A program made the position numbers and the translations under genes. The notes beneath the pieces are model-generated. The model was not told the origin of the DNA, made no database searches, and saw only the letters and a list, made by a program, of their open reading frames with translations. A stretch of 64,000 bases of DNA from JAZBPO01 sp963691775 (lineage in GTDB: Bacteria; Pseudomonadota; Gammaproteobacteria; Pseudomonadales; Azotimanducaceae): assembly GCA_963691775.1 (NCBI GenBank), contig OY829369.1, positions 3,968,001-4,032,000 on the forward strand, in the 5' to 3' direction. This document shows positions 15,764-23,037 of the stretch, in pieces. Positions within the stretch are counted from its first letter, which is position 1. Each line of letters begins with the position of its first letter.

Positions 15764-16699
15764 ATGGAAGTCATTCGCGGTAGCTACAATCTCCGGGGCC
15801 GCCATCGAGGCTGTGTTGCCACGATCGGCAATTTTGACGGCGTGCACCGAGGCCATCGTGCGCTGCTGGCAGCGTTGCGAGAAGCGGGGGCGCGCCTGAA
15901 TCTGCCGACCGTGGTGATGACCTTCGAGCCGCAACCGCGAGAGTACTTTCGCGGCAAGGAAGTGCCGGCTCGGTTGACGCGACTGCGTGAAAAACTGCAT
16001 CTGCTTCGTGAGGCCCGGGTCGATCGGGTGTTGCTTCTGCCTTTCAACGAGCGACTCGCGGCGCTGAGCGCCGACGCAGTGGTCGACCAGCTCCTGGTTG
16101 ACGGCCTCGACGTGCGCGCACTTTTGATCGGCGACGACTTCCGCTTCGGGCGCGGTCGGGAAGGTGATTTCGCCATGCTGGAAGCGGCGGGTGCGCGGCA
16201 CGGATTCGAGGTCGGTGATCTCGATACGCAGGCGCTCGGAGATGCACGCATTTCCTCGACCCGCGTGCGCGCGGCCCTCGCCGCGAGTGATCTTGATCTT
16301 GCAGAGTCGTTGCTCGGACACCGCTACTTCATCATGGGCCGCGTGGTCTATGGCCGGCAGCTCGGCCGAGAGCTGGGGACCCCCACGGTGAATGTGCCGC
16401 TCAAGCGCTACCGCGCGGCGCTGGAAGGCGTCTTCGCGGTTGAGGTGGAGGGCTTGGGCGGACGCCTACCTGGCGTCGCCAACATCGGCGTGCGGCCAAC
16501 GGTCGATGGGCGCGAACCCTTGCTCGAGGTGCATCTGCTTGATTGGGCCGGCGACGCTTACGGCGAACTGCTTACCGTGACGTTCCGCAACTGGATACGC
16601 GATGAGGAACGCTTCGAGTCCATCGACGCACTGCGCGAGCAGATCGGACGCGACGTTGACACCGCACGCGCGTATTTCGCGCGCGCTGCCAGCGCATGA
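15764..16699 (+). CDS. ribF: Bifunctional riboflavin kinase / FAD synthetase
   Basis: The 311-residue enzyme makes FMN and FAD. The N-terminal nucleotidyltransferase half has ATIGNFDGVHRGHRALL and, later, LIGDDFRFGRGREGDF and ISSTRVRAAL. The C-terminal flavokinase half has GHRYFIMGRVVYGRQLGRE, GTPTVNVPL and GVANIGVRPTVDG. Its length is standard. The last codons overlap lspA by 4 nt (ATGA). In most gammaproteobacteria ileS lies between ribF and lspA; here it is absent. Confidence 0.97.
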   Translation: MEVIRGSYNLRGRHRGCVATIGNFDGVHRGHRALLAALREAGARLNLPTVVMTFEPQPREYFRGKEVPARLTRLREKLHLLREARVDRVLLLPFNERLAALSADAVVDQLLVDGLDVRALLIGDDFRFGRGREGDFAMLEAAGARHGFEVGDLDTQALGDARISSTRVRAALAASDLDLAESLLGHRYFIMGRVVYGRQLGRELGTPTVNVPLKRYRAALEGVFAVEVEGLGGRLPGVANIGVRPTVDGREPLLEVHLLDWAGDAYGELLTVTFRNWIRDEERFESIDALREQIGRDVDTARAYFARAASA

Positions 16700-17220
16700 A
16701 ATTCCTGCCGGGGCGGAGCGCCTTCGCATTCCTCGGCCTTGCTTTGGCGGCCCTCGATCAGGGCACGAAGGCTTGGGTTGAGGCAACGCTCGAGCTGGGT
16801 GCGCGAGTTGACGTCTTCCCGGTTTTTGCGTGGGTGCACGTGATCAACACGGGGGCTGCATTTTCCCTCTTCGCCGACGGCTCTGGCTGGCAGCGCTGGC
16901 TGTTCATCGCCCTCGCCCTGGTGTTTGCGATCTGGTTGCTCTGGGAGCTTTCGCGTCTCGGCGCACAGGACACCTGGGTTGCCCTCGCTTACGGGTGCAT
17001 TCTTGGTGGTGCGCTCGGAAACCTGGTGGATCGTGTTGAAACAGGGGCGGTAACGGACTTCCTGCTCTTTCACTGGTTTGACCGTGCGTACTTTCCGGCC
17101 TTCAACGTCGCCGACGTGGCAATTACCATCGGTGCCGGCGTATGGATCGTACTAATCGGCCTTGAGGTGATGGGCCGTGGTCCACTCATTTCGGGCACGC
17201 AATCGGAGACAGATGCATGA
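16696..17220 (+). CDS. lspA: Lipoprotein signal peptidase (signal peptidase II)
   Basis: This 174-residue inner-membrane protein with four predicted TM helices cleaves prolipoprotein signal peptides after lipidation. The conserved blocks are DQGTKAWVE, INTGAAFSLF, GGALGNLVDRVETGAVTDF and FNVADVAITIG; the two catalytic aspartates lie in the last two. It overlaps ribF upstream and fkpB downstream by 4 nt each, so the ribF-lspA-fkpB-ispH string is translated as one coupled unit. Confidence 0.97.
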   Translation: MKFLPGRSAFAFLGLALAALDQGTKAWVEATLELGARVDVFPVFAWVHVINTGAAFSLFADGSGWQRWLFIALALVFAIWLLWELSRLGAQDTWVALAYGCILGGALGNLVDRVETGAVTDFLLFHWFDRAYFPAFNVADVAITIGAGVWIVLIGLEVMGRGPLISGTQSETDA

Positions 17221-17672
17221 CCGATCAGACGCTTGCCGTCGGTCCGGGCACTCGCGTGACGCTGCACTTCTCGCTGCTGAAGGAAAGTGGCGAGGAAATC
17301 GATTCCACCTGGGCGAAAAAGCCGGCGACCTTCGACGTCGGCGACGGAAGCCTGCTGCCGGGCTTCGAGGAAGCGATGTTTGGGTTGACGGCGGGCGAGA
17401 CGGCGTCGCTTTCACTGCCGCCGGAAAAAGCCTTCGGCCAGCGAAATCCGCAGAACATTCAGCGCATGGGGCGGCATCTGTTTGCGCCTGACATGGAGCT
17501 CGAATGCGGACTCGTCGTGTCCTTTGCCGATGCGGCAAACGCGGAGCTGCCGGGAGTCGTGACGGCGCTGGATGAGGACGAGGTAGAGGTGGATTTCAAT
17601 CACCCGCTCGCGGGTCAATCACTGCGCTTCGATGTGAGCGTGATTCGCGTGGAACCGGTGGCGGTGCAATGA
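17217..17672 (+). CDS. fkpB: FKBP-type peptidyl-prolyl isomerase, SlpA-like
   Basis: This 151-residue SlpA/FkpB-type enzyme has an FKBP core with an inserted-in-flap chaperone domain. The start is TRVTLHFSLLKESGEEIDST, followed by FDVGDGSLLPGFEEAMFGL and PPEKAFGQRNPQNIQRM. It acts as a cytosolic prolyl isomerase and chaperone. The 4-nt overlaps with lspA and ispH give translational coupling, and the lspA-fkpB-ispH order is the common gammaproteobacterial one. Confidence 0.94.
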   Translation: MTDQTLAVGPGTRVTLHFSLLKESGEEIDSTWAKKPATFDVGDGSLLPGFEEAMFGLTAGETASLSLPPEKAFGQRNPQNIQRMGRHLFAPDMELECGLVVSFADAANAELPGVVTALDEDEVEVDFNHPLAGQSLRFDVSVIRVEPVAVQ

Positions 17673-18637
17673 GCGGACCGGCCGCTGGAGTCGAGGTCAG
17701 GCTTGCGAACCCCCGTGGTTTCTGCGCGGGCGTCGATCGTGCGATCGAGATCGTCGAGCGCGCCCTCGACGTGTTCGGCGCGCCGGTCTACGTGCGTCAT
17801 GAGGTCGTGCACAACCGTACTGTCGTGGGCGATCTGCGCGCGCGCGGTGCAGTGTTCGTGGATGAGCTCGACGAGGTGCCGGACGATGCGATTGTCGTAT
17901 TCAGCGCGCATGGCGTTGCACGCGTCGTGCAGGACAACGCAAAAGCGCGCCAGCTGAAGGTGTTCGACGCGACCTGTCCGCTCGTGACCAAGGTTCACCT
18001 TGAAGTGGCCAAGTTCGCGCGCGACGGGCGCGAATGCGTGCTCATCGGACACGCCGGGCATCCCGAGGTGGAAGGCACCATGGGGCAGTTCGATGAGGCT
18101 TACGGTGGGCGCATGTACCTCGTAGAGCATGAATCGGACGTCGAGACGCTGGCCGTCGACGATCCGGATCGACTTGCTTTCGTCACCCAGACCACTCTGT
18201 CAATGGATGACACGGCGAAGGTCATCGATGCGCTGCGCGGTCGGTTTCCTAGGATTCAGGGGCCGCGCAAGAACGATATCTGCTATGCAACACAGAATCG
18301 GCAGGACGCTGTGCGGGGCCTCGCTGCTGATTGCGACGTAGTGCTGGTGGTCGGTTCGGTGAACTCCTCGAATTCGAATCGCTTGCGTGAGCTTGCGGAG
18401 CGGCAGGGGGCGGCCGCCTATCTGCTCGATGGGCCCGACGATCTTGAGGAGGGCTGGTTCGAGGGTGCGGTACGGGTCGGGCTGACGGCGGGGGCGAGCG
18501 CGCCCGAATCGCTTGTGCGAGGGGTGGTAGATCGCTTGCGGGAGTGGGGCGCCGTCGGTGCGGCAGAAATTGAGGGTCGGCCCGAGAACGTCACGTTTTC
18601 GCTGCCGCGAGAGCTCCGACTCGTGCACCGAGATTGA
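17669..18637 (+). CDS. ispH: 4-hydroxy-3-methylbut-2-enyl diphosphate reductase
   Basis: The last enzyme of the MEP pathway reduces HMBPP to IPP and DMAPP with a 4Fe-4S cluster. The 322 residues carry the three cluster cysteines in RGFCAGVDRA, DATCPLVTKVH and NDICYATQNRQ. The active-site TQTTLS and SSNSNRL segments are intact. Together with ispB the window feeds isoprenoid supply. It overlaps fkpB by 4 nt and ends the coupled ribF-lspA-fkpB-ispH unit. The pilin genes begin about 100 nt downstream on the same strand. Confidence 0.98.
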   Translation: MSGPAAGVEVRLANPRGFCAGVDRAIEIVERALDVFGAPVYVRHEVVHNRTVVGDLRARGAVFVDELDEVPDDAIVVFSAHGVARVVQDNAKARQLKVFDATCPLVTKVHLEVAKFARDGRECVLIGHAGHPEVEGTMGQFDEAYGGRMYLVEHESDVETLAVDDPDRLAFVTQTTLSMDDTAKVIDALRGRFPRIQGPRKNDICYATQNRQDAVRGLAADCDVVLVVGSVNSSNSNRLRELAERQGAAAYLLDGPDDLEEGWFEGAVRVGLTAGASAPESLVRGVVDRLREWGAVGAAEIEGRPENVTFSLPRELRLVHRD

Positions 18638-18665
18638 CGCAGGTCACAGAATGTCAGTGAGCGCC

Positions 18666-18695
18666 TTGTGACGCGTCTTTTGCGCTGGCGATACT
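18666..18695 (+). promoter_or_regulatory. Possible sigma-70 promoter for pilE
   Basis: TTGTGA (18666-18671), an 18-nt spacer and GATACT (18690-18695) lie in the 96-nt gap between ispH and pilE. Moderate match. I found no convincing sigma-54 (-24/-12) site here, although the sigma-54 activator pilR lies in the same island. Confidence 0.4.
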
Positions 18696-18733
18696 CTCCG
18701 GCGCCGTTAGGTCTGGGATAGATGGGGGCTTTG

Positions 18734-19219
18734 ATGGTTGCGGGTTATGGTCATGCTCGGCAGCAGGGCATGACGCTGATCGAACTGCTGATCGCGCTGG
18801 TGATCGTTGGCATCCTGACTTCGGTCGCCTTGCCGCTGTATACGCGTTATCAGGAACGGAGCTACGCGACCCAGGCGATGGCGGATCTCGGCACCTGTGC
18901 GCAGGCGCTCGAGCGTCACTACACGGTCAACTTTACCTACGGTGGGGCAGCCGATGATGGCGGCGGCGGTGTGCAGGATACCGGTGCCCCTCTGGCCGCA
19001 ACCTGCGCTGCGACCTCACCGCCTTCCGGCAACGCGCTGTTCAATATCGCGATTCAGGCCGCCGATGCGTCGCAGCTGACGCTCCGTGCAACCCCGATTG
19101 CCGGTACGGGCGCACAGAACGTGGGCATGCTTGAAATCGACGCAACCGGCGTGCGGCGCTGGGACAAGAACAGCGACGGTGACTTCGCCGATCCGGATGA
19201 AGACAACTGGGATATCTGA
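18734..19219 (+). CDS. pilE: Type IV pilin-like minor pilin PilE
   Basis: This 161-residue type IVa pilin-like protein has a short basic leader ending RQQG, cleaved by prepilin peptidase before MTLIELLIALVIVGILTSVA. The mature protein keeps the Thr2 and Glu5 typical of the pilin helix. Residues near ALPLYTRYQERSYATQAMADL match the PilE group. It carries two Cys pairs-worth of residues (CAQALE, CAATS) and a C-terminal acidic stretch. I favour ATG 18734 because a GGGGG run precedes it; ATG 18722 would add four residues. It heads the minor-pilin cluster here, next to ispH, rather than lying after pilY2. Confidence 0.88.
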   Translation: MVAGYGHARQQGMTLIELLIALVIVGILTSVALPLYTRYQERSYATQAMADLGTCAQALERHYTVNFTYGGAADDGGGGVQDTGAPLAATCAATSPPSGNALFNIAIQAADASQLTLRATPIAGTGAQNVGMLEIDATGVRRWDKNSDGDFADPDEDNWDI

Positions 19220-19373
19220 TGCCCCCAAGCTACTGATCGGCCGGGGCTTTACTGGCGCCGTAGACCTTGATCGCCACTCATCCCAGCTTCGGCCCCGCTT
19301 ATCGGCGACGCCTTTCCCCTTGCCGCAGCGGGTCAGAGACTGACGTTATCGGTCAGCCTGTCCCGACAGACGT

Positions 19374-19880
19374 ATGCGGCAACAGCAAGGCATCACGCTC
19401 GTTGAACTCCTGATCACGCTTACGATCCTTGCGATTCTCGTAGGCGTCGTCTTTCCGGGATTTCAGGGCATTCTCGCGCGGAACAACATCGCCACCGGCG
19501 CGAATTCAGTGCTGCTGGCCGTCAACCTCGCGCGGGGCGAAGCCGTACGGCAGAGCGATCCGACGACGCTCGTGGCCATCGACCCATCGGACGCGACCAA
19601 CGTCTGGGGCCCGGGCTGGCAAGTGCTGACGATTGCAGCCAATGCGCCGGATATTCCCTGCGCCGCACCGGAGTGCCTGCGCCAGTTCGAAGGCGTCTCC
19701 GATGCGCTGACCCTCCACAGCGGCGTGAACTTCGTTCAGTTCAATTCGCGGGGCGGGCTTGCGGCGGGCGTTCCGGTCTTGATCGATCTCTGCAATCCCG
19801 GGGTGTCGGGCGTACGGGTAACAATCTCGGTGGTCGGTCGGGCATCGACCAGTGATCTCGACGCGGTGCAGTGTCCGTGA
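19374..19880 (+). CDS. fimU: FimT/FimU-type minor pilin (GspH family)
   Basis: This 168-residue pseudopilin has the leader MRQQQG and class III cleavage before ITLVELLITLTILAILVGVV. The helix is followed by a GspH-like globular domain (NSVLLAVNLARGEAVRQS is the hallmark 'L..ARSEAV.R' segment). It is predicted to be part of the tip complex that primes type IV pilus assembly and presents PilY1. Position in front of pilV suggests FimU; FimT cannot be excluded from sequence alone. It overlaps pilV by up to 10 nt. The 154-nt gap before it holds no gene. Confidence 0.88.
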   Translation: MRQQQGITLVELLITLTILAILVGVVFPGFQGILARNNIATGANSVLLAVNLARGEAVRQSDPTTLVAIDPSDATNVWGPGWQVLTIAANAPDIPCAAPECLRQFEGVSDALTLHSGVNFVQFNSRGGLAAGVPVLIDLCNPGVSGVRVTISVVGRASTSDLDAVQCP

Positions 19881-20344
19881 GCCCTGCGCGTCGATCTTTA
19901 CGGCCTGCGCCGCCGCCCCAGGCCGGTTTCTCGCTGATCGAGATCCTCGTTGCGGTCCTGATCGTGTCCGTGGGCGTCCTTGGCGTGGCCGGGCTTCAGC
20001 TCATATCCCTGCAGAACAACACGAGCGCGATGTTTCGCACTCAGGCGTTTCAGGCAGGCTATGAGATCGCCGATCGCATGCGCGTGAACCCTGGCGTCAG
20101 TTACGCCATCCCGATCGGCGACGCCGCGCCGGTGATTCCGGACTGCGAGTCCTCTGACTGCACGCCCGCGCAGATGCGCGATTATGATCTCGGCACCTGG
20201 CTGAGTGATCTTGCAGCGAACCTGCCCAGCGGAGACGGGGAGATCGCCGTTGCGGGGGGGGCGATCACGATTACCGTGCAGTGGCAGGATGAGCGCAATC
20301 CCGCGGCCGGCCTGCTCTCCGTCACTGTCACGACGACGATCTGA
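19871..20344 (+). CDS. pilV: Minor pilin PilV
   Basis: This 157-residue protein has a class III leader ending PPPQAG before FSLIEILVAVLIVSVGVLGV. The segment 'GVLGVAGLQ......TA.FR.QA...A.EIADRMR.N' is the PilV signature (here GLQLISLQNNTSAMFRTQAF then YEIADRMRVN). It works with FimU, PilW and PilX in the pilus priming complex. It begins at GTG 19871, or at GTG 19877, which would give a 4-nt GTGA overlap with the upstream stop. Both are within the end of fimU. Confidence 0.9.
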   Translation: MSVSPARRSLRPAPPPQAGFSLIEILVAVLIVSVGVLGVAGLQLISLQNNTSAMFRTQAFQAGYEIADRMRVNPGVSYAIPIGDAAPVIPDCESSDCTPAQMRDYDLGTWLSDLAANLPSGDGEIAVAGGAITITVQWQDERNPAAGLLSVTVTTTI

Positions 20345-20366
20345 TCCCGTGGTCGCCCCCGTTCCC

Positions 20367-21413
20367 ATGCGCCCCACCCCCCGCCCGCGAGGCCCCAAGG
20401 CGCAGCGCGGCCTGTCGCTTGTCGAATTGCTCGTGGCCATGGCGCTCGGCGCGTTCATTACCGTGGGGATCATTCAGATGTTCACCGCGAACCAGGAAAC
20501 CTACCGGGTCAATATCGGCCAGGCACGGATGCAGGAGAGTGCGCGCTTCGCCCTGGAATTCCTGACCGCCCCGATCCGCATGGCGGGCTTCACGGGCTGC
20601 TATTCGGAGGACGATATCTTCGAGGCGGTAGCGCAGGTGGCCGGAAGCCCGCCGTACGAGGCCAACTTTGCCGCCGGGGCGATTGCCGGCCATGAAGCGA
20701 CCGCGCCAGGCGTGTGGTCGCCCGGGCTCGGCCTGCTGCCGGCGGATGTACAAGCGCTCGCGCCGATTGACGGAACGGATGTCCTGGCGGTTCGCACGTC
20801 TGATCCGTCGGGTGCGCGCCTGGCCGTTCCGATGGCAACTCCATCAGCCCCAGTAGTGATCCGGAATCCGCTGGTTGCGAGCGCGTACGCCACCGGCGCC
20901 TTGCTCGTCATAAGCGACTGTCAGAAGGGTGCGATCTTCCAGAGCACCGGCTCCACGGTGGCTGCGAGCACGACCTCGATCCTGCACGCGGCGGGCGCTG
21001 CCGGCGTGACGCCCGGTAACGCGGTGCAGGCGCTGACCGTCGACGGCAGCAGCTTCGATGTCGACGCCACGGTGCATGCGGTTGCCACAAAGATCTATTT
21101 CATCGCCAACGGTGTTGGGCTCAACAACCGCGGCGATCCGCCGCGTTCCCTTTGGCGCAAGACGGGCGGGGCTCCGCCCGTTGAACTGGTCGAGGGCATC
21201 GAGGACTTGCAGGTGCTCTACGGCGTGGACAGCGACGGCGACGGCGTTCCGAATCGCTATCTGACCTTTCAGAATATAGCGGATCTCAGCACCGTGCTGA
21301 CGATGCGTATTTCCCTTACCGCCAACAGCGTAGACGTGGTGACCGGAGCGGGGGACGGACTCATCCGTCGCACGTTCACGAACACCGTCGCGCTCCGTAA
21401 TCGGATCAACTGA
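20367..21413 (+). CDS. pilW: Minor pilin / assembly protein PilW
   Basis: This 348-residue protein has a leader ending KAQRG followed by LSLVELLVAMALGAFITVGI, the type IV pilin helix with Glu5. It has a large globular domain with PilW features (QMFTANQETYRVN, ARMQESARFALEFLTAPIRM, GFTGCYSED). It is part of the minor-pilin priming complex. ATG 20367 is preferred; GTG 20349 lies only 4 nt after pilV and would add six residues. It overlaps pilX by one base. Confidence 0.9.
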   Translation: MRPTPRPRGPKAQRGLSLVELLVAMALGAFITVGIIQMFTANQETYRVNIGQARMQESARFALEFLTAPIRMAGFTGCYSEDDIFEAVAQVAGSPPYEANFAAGAIAGHEATAPGVWSPGLGLLPADVQALAPIDGTDVLAVRTSDPSGARLAVPMATPSAPVVIRNPLVASAYATGALLVISDCQKGAIFQSTGSTVAASTTSILHAAGAAGVTPGNAVQALTVDGSSFDVDATVHAVATKIYFIANGVGLNNRGDPPRSLWRKTGGAPPVELVEGIEDLQVLYGVDSDGDGVPNRYLTFQNIADLSTVLTMRISLTANSVDVVTGAGDGLIRRTFTNTVALRNRIN

Positions 21414-21988
21414 TGATGGCGATTTCGCGCAGGGAGCGGCAGCAGCCGATCGGGAGGCGACGCCAGCAGGGCGTGGCGCTCTTCATAGCCCTTGTCGTGC
21501 TCCTGATCATCACGATCCTGGGTATTTCGGGACTGCAAACGACGACGCTGGAGGAGCGCATGGCTGCATCGGCGCGTGACCGCGATATTGCGTTTCAGGC
21601 GGCAGAGGCGGCGCTTGCGCAGGCAGAGATGTTCGTAAATGGCATCGGCGTAACGGGGCTTGCGCCCTTCGACCTGAACACGGCGGGTTTGTATCGGCCG
21701 CAGACGGATCCGGCCGTAGACGACTGGTGGGAAGTTGTGGACTGGCAGAACGATCCCTCCCTGCCCACTGTGGGCGTGGCCATCAACGGCGTTGCGGCGC
21801 AGCCGCGCTATATCGTCGAGTATCAGGCGCGAGTGCTTGCGAGCGACGACTCGCTGAACGTCTCGAACGTCGGAGCCTCGGTTGGTGCGCCGACGGATAT
21901 CTTCCGAGTCACGGCGTACGGCACCGGTGGCTCGGTCCGGGCGAAGGTCATGCTTCAAGCCACCTATGGCGTGGTGATCACAAATTGA
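21413..21988 (+). CDS. pilX: Minor pilin / assembly protein PilX
   Basis: This 191-residue protein has leader RRRQQG and helix VALFIALVVLLIITILGISG, then LEERMAASARDRDIAFQAAEAAL, the PilX N-terminal domain signature. Glu5 of ordinary pilins is absent, as expected for this capping-type pseudopilin. It sits between pilW and pilY1 and should help place PilY1 at the pilus tip. The stop is 8 nt before the predicted pilY1 start. Confidence 0.9.
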   Translation: MMAISRRERQQPIGRRRQQGVALFIALVVLLIITILGISGLQTTTLEERMAASARDRDIAFQAAEAALAQAEMFVNGIGVTGLAPFDLNTAGLYRPQTDPAVDDWWEVVDWQNDPSLPTVGVAINGVAAQPRYIVEYQARVLASDDSLNVSNVGASVGAPTDIFRVTAYGTGGSVRAKVMLQATYGVVITN

Positions 21989-21996
21989 GCGCGCGA

Positions 21997-23037
21997 ATGC
22001 GTCGTACGAGAGTGGTCAGACGCGCGCTGTCTGACCCCGCTGGGTTCGCGTCGGTTGTGATGCGGGCCGCGCTGCGTTGGTTTCGGCGTTTTGCAGCCCT
22101 GCTTGCGGCATCGCTCGCGGCTTCAGTTTCGGAGGCAGCCGTTGTCGACGACACGGCGGAGGTCGACGAGGATCAGTCGATCGTCGTGAATGTCGAAGCC
22201 AACGACTCGGGCGGGTCCGGTGGCGCAAATGTTTTCCAAGTATTCGACCTTGATCCGCCAAATGCTGCCACGCTGACTCTGCAGGCGGATGATCAAATCA
22301 AGGTCAGCCCCGCTCAGGATTTCAACGGCGACCTGACCTTCCGGTACCGTAGAGTTTTGATCCCTCCTCCAGAAACCGCTCGTGTGACAGTGACGGTCAG
22401 ACCGGTCAATGACAAACCGGTTGTCGCCAGGGCTATCGCTGATCTAACGGTGGTGGAGGACTCTGGCGTAAACAATCTCGATCTGCGCAGTGTTTTCGAG
22501 GATGTAGACGGCGATCGGCTGCGACTTTCAATCGCGGGGAACACCAACCCGGCCCTGTTTGGAACCATTTCTTTTAGTGGCACGGTTGGGCTCATCGATA
22601 ACTACCTGTTGAGCCTGAAGCCTGCAGGCAATGCGTTCGGGATCGCGGAGCTCACTGTTCGCGCCACGGACACTTCTGGCGAGTTCGCTGAAACGACGTT
22701 CAAGTATTCTGTTACTGATCAGGACGACCGTCCGCAAGTAGCTAACGACACCGTTTCGATTAACGAAGACTCTATTTCTGACCTTGCAGCCGACGTACTG
22801 TCGAACGACGTTTCCGTGGATACGGGCGATTTCCGTTTCGTCGAAGCGAGAACAAGTGCGGGCACGGTTGATATCTCAGTGCCGACGAAGCTTGTGTTCA
22901 CGCCAGCGGCGAACGCCAACGGAGACGGATATGCAACGATCGAATATCGAGTCGCTGACGGTGCCGGTAGCGATACGCTCGCTAACGGCGACGTTTCAGA
23001 CTTGGCGACCGTTACGGTCAATGGCCGTAAACGATGA
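21997..23037 (+). pseudogene. pilY1: pilY1, 5' portion: signal peptide and first three Ig/cadherin-like repeats, cut by a frameshift
   Basis: From ATG 21997 the frame encodes a signal peptide (about residues 23-48, RWFRRFAALLAASLAASVSEA) and three repeats of about 100 residues. Each ends in a V-N/D-D-x-P motif (VRPVNDKP, SVTDQDDRP). The third should end TVNAVNDEP. The frame instead reads TVNGRKR and stops at 23035-23037, because one extra G sits in AATGGCC at 23021-23024. Dropping that G restores the frame into the 2,674-residue continuation and recreates the repeat-boundary motif exactly. The 346-residue fragment would be exported but lacks the vWA and beta-propeller. I treat it with the next entry as one broken gene, 21997-31045, about 3,015 residues if repaired. 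Confidence 0.85.

Noticed and set aside
18638..18733. A sigma-54 promoter for pilE
   Set aside because: No -24/-12 TGGCAC...TTGC pair could be placed; a sigma-70 pair fits better.
22784..23023. Start of the long pilY1 frame at 22784
   Set aside because: Between 22784 and the frameshift this frame runs out of phase over sequence that encodes the third repeat in the other frame; it has no domain or signal peptide.
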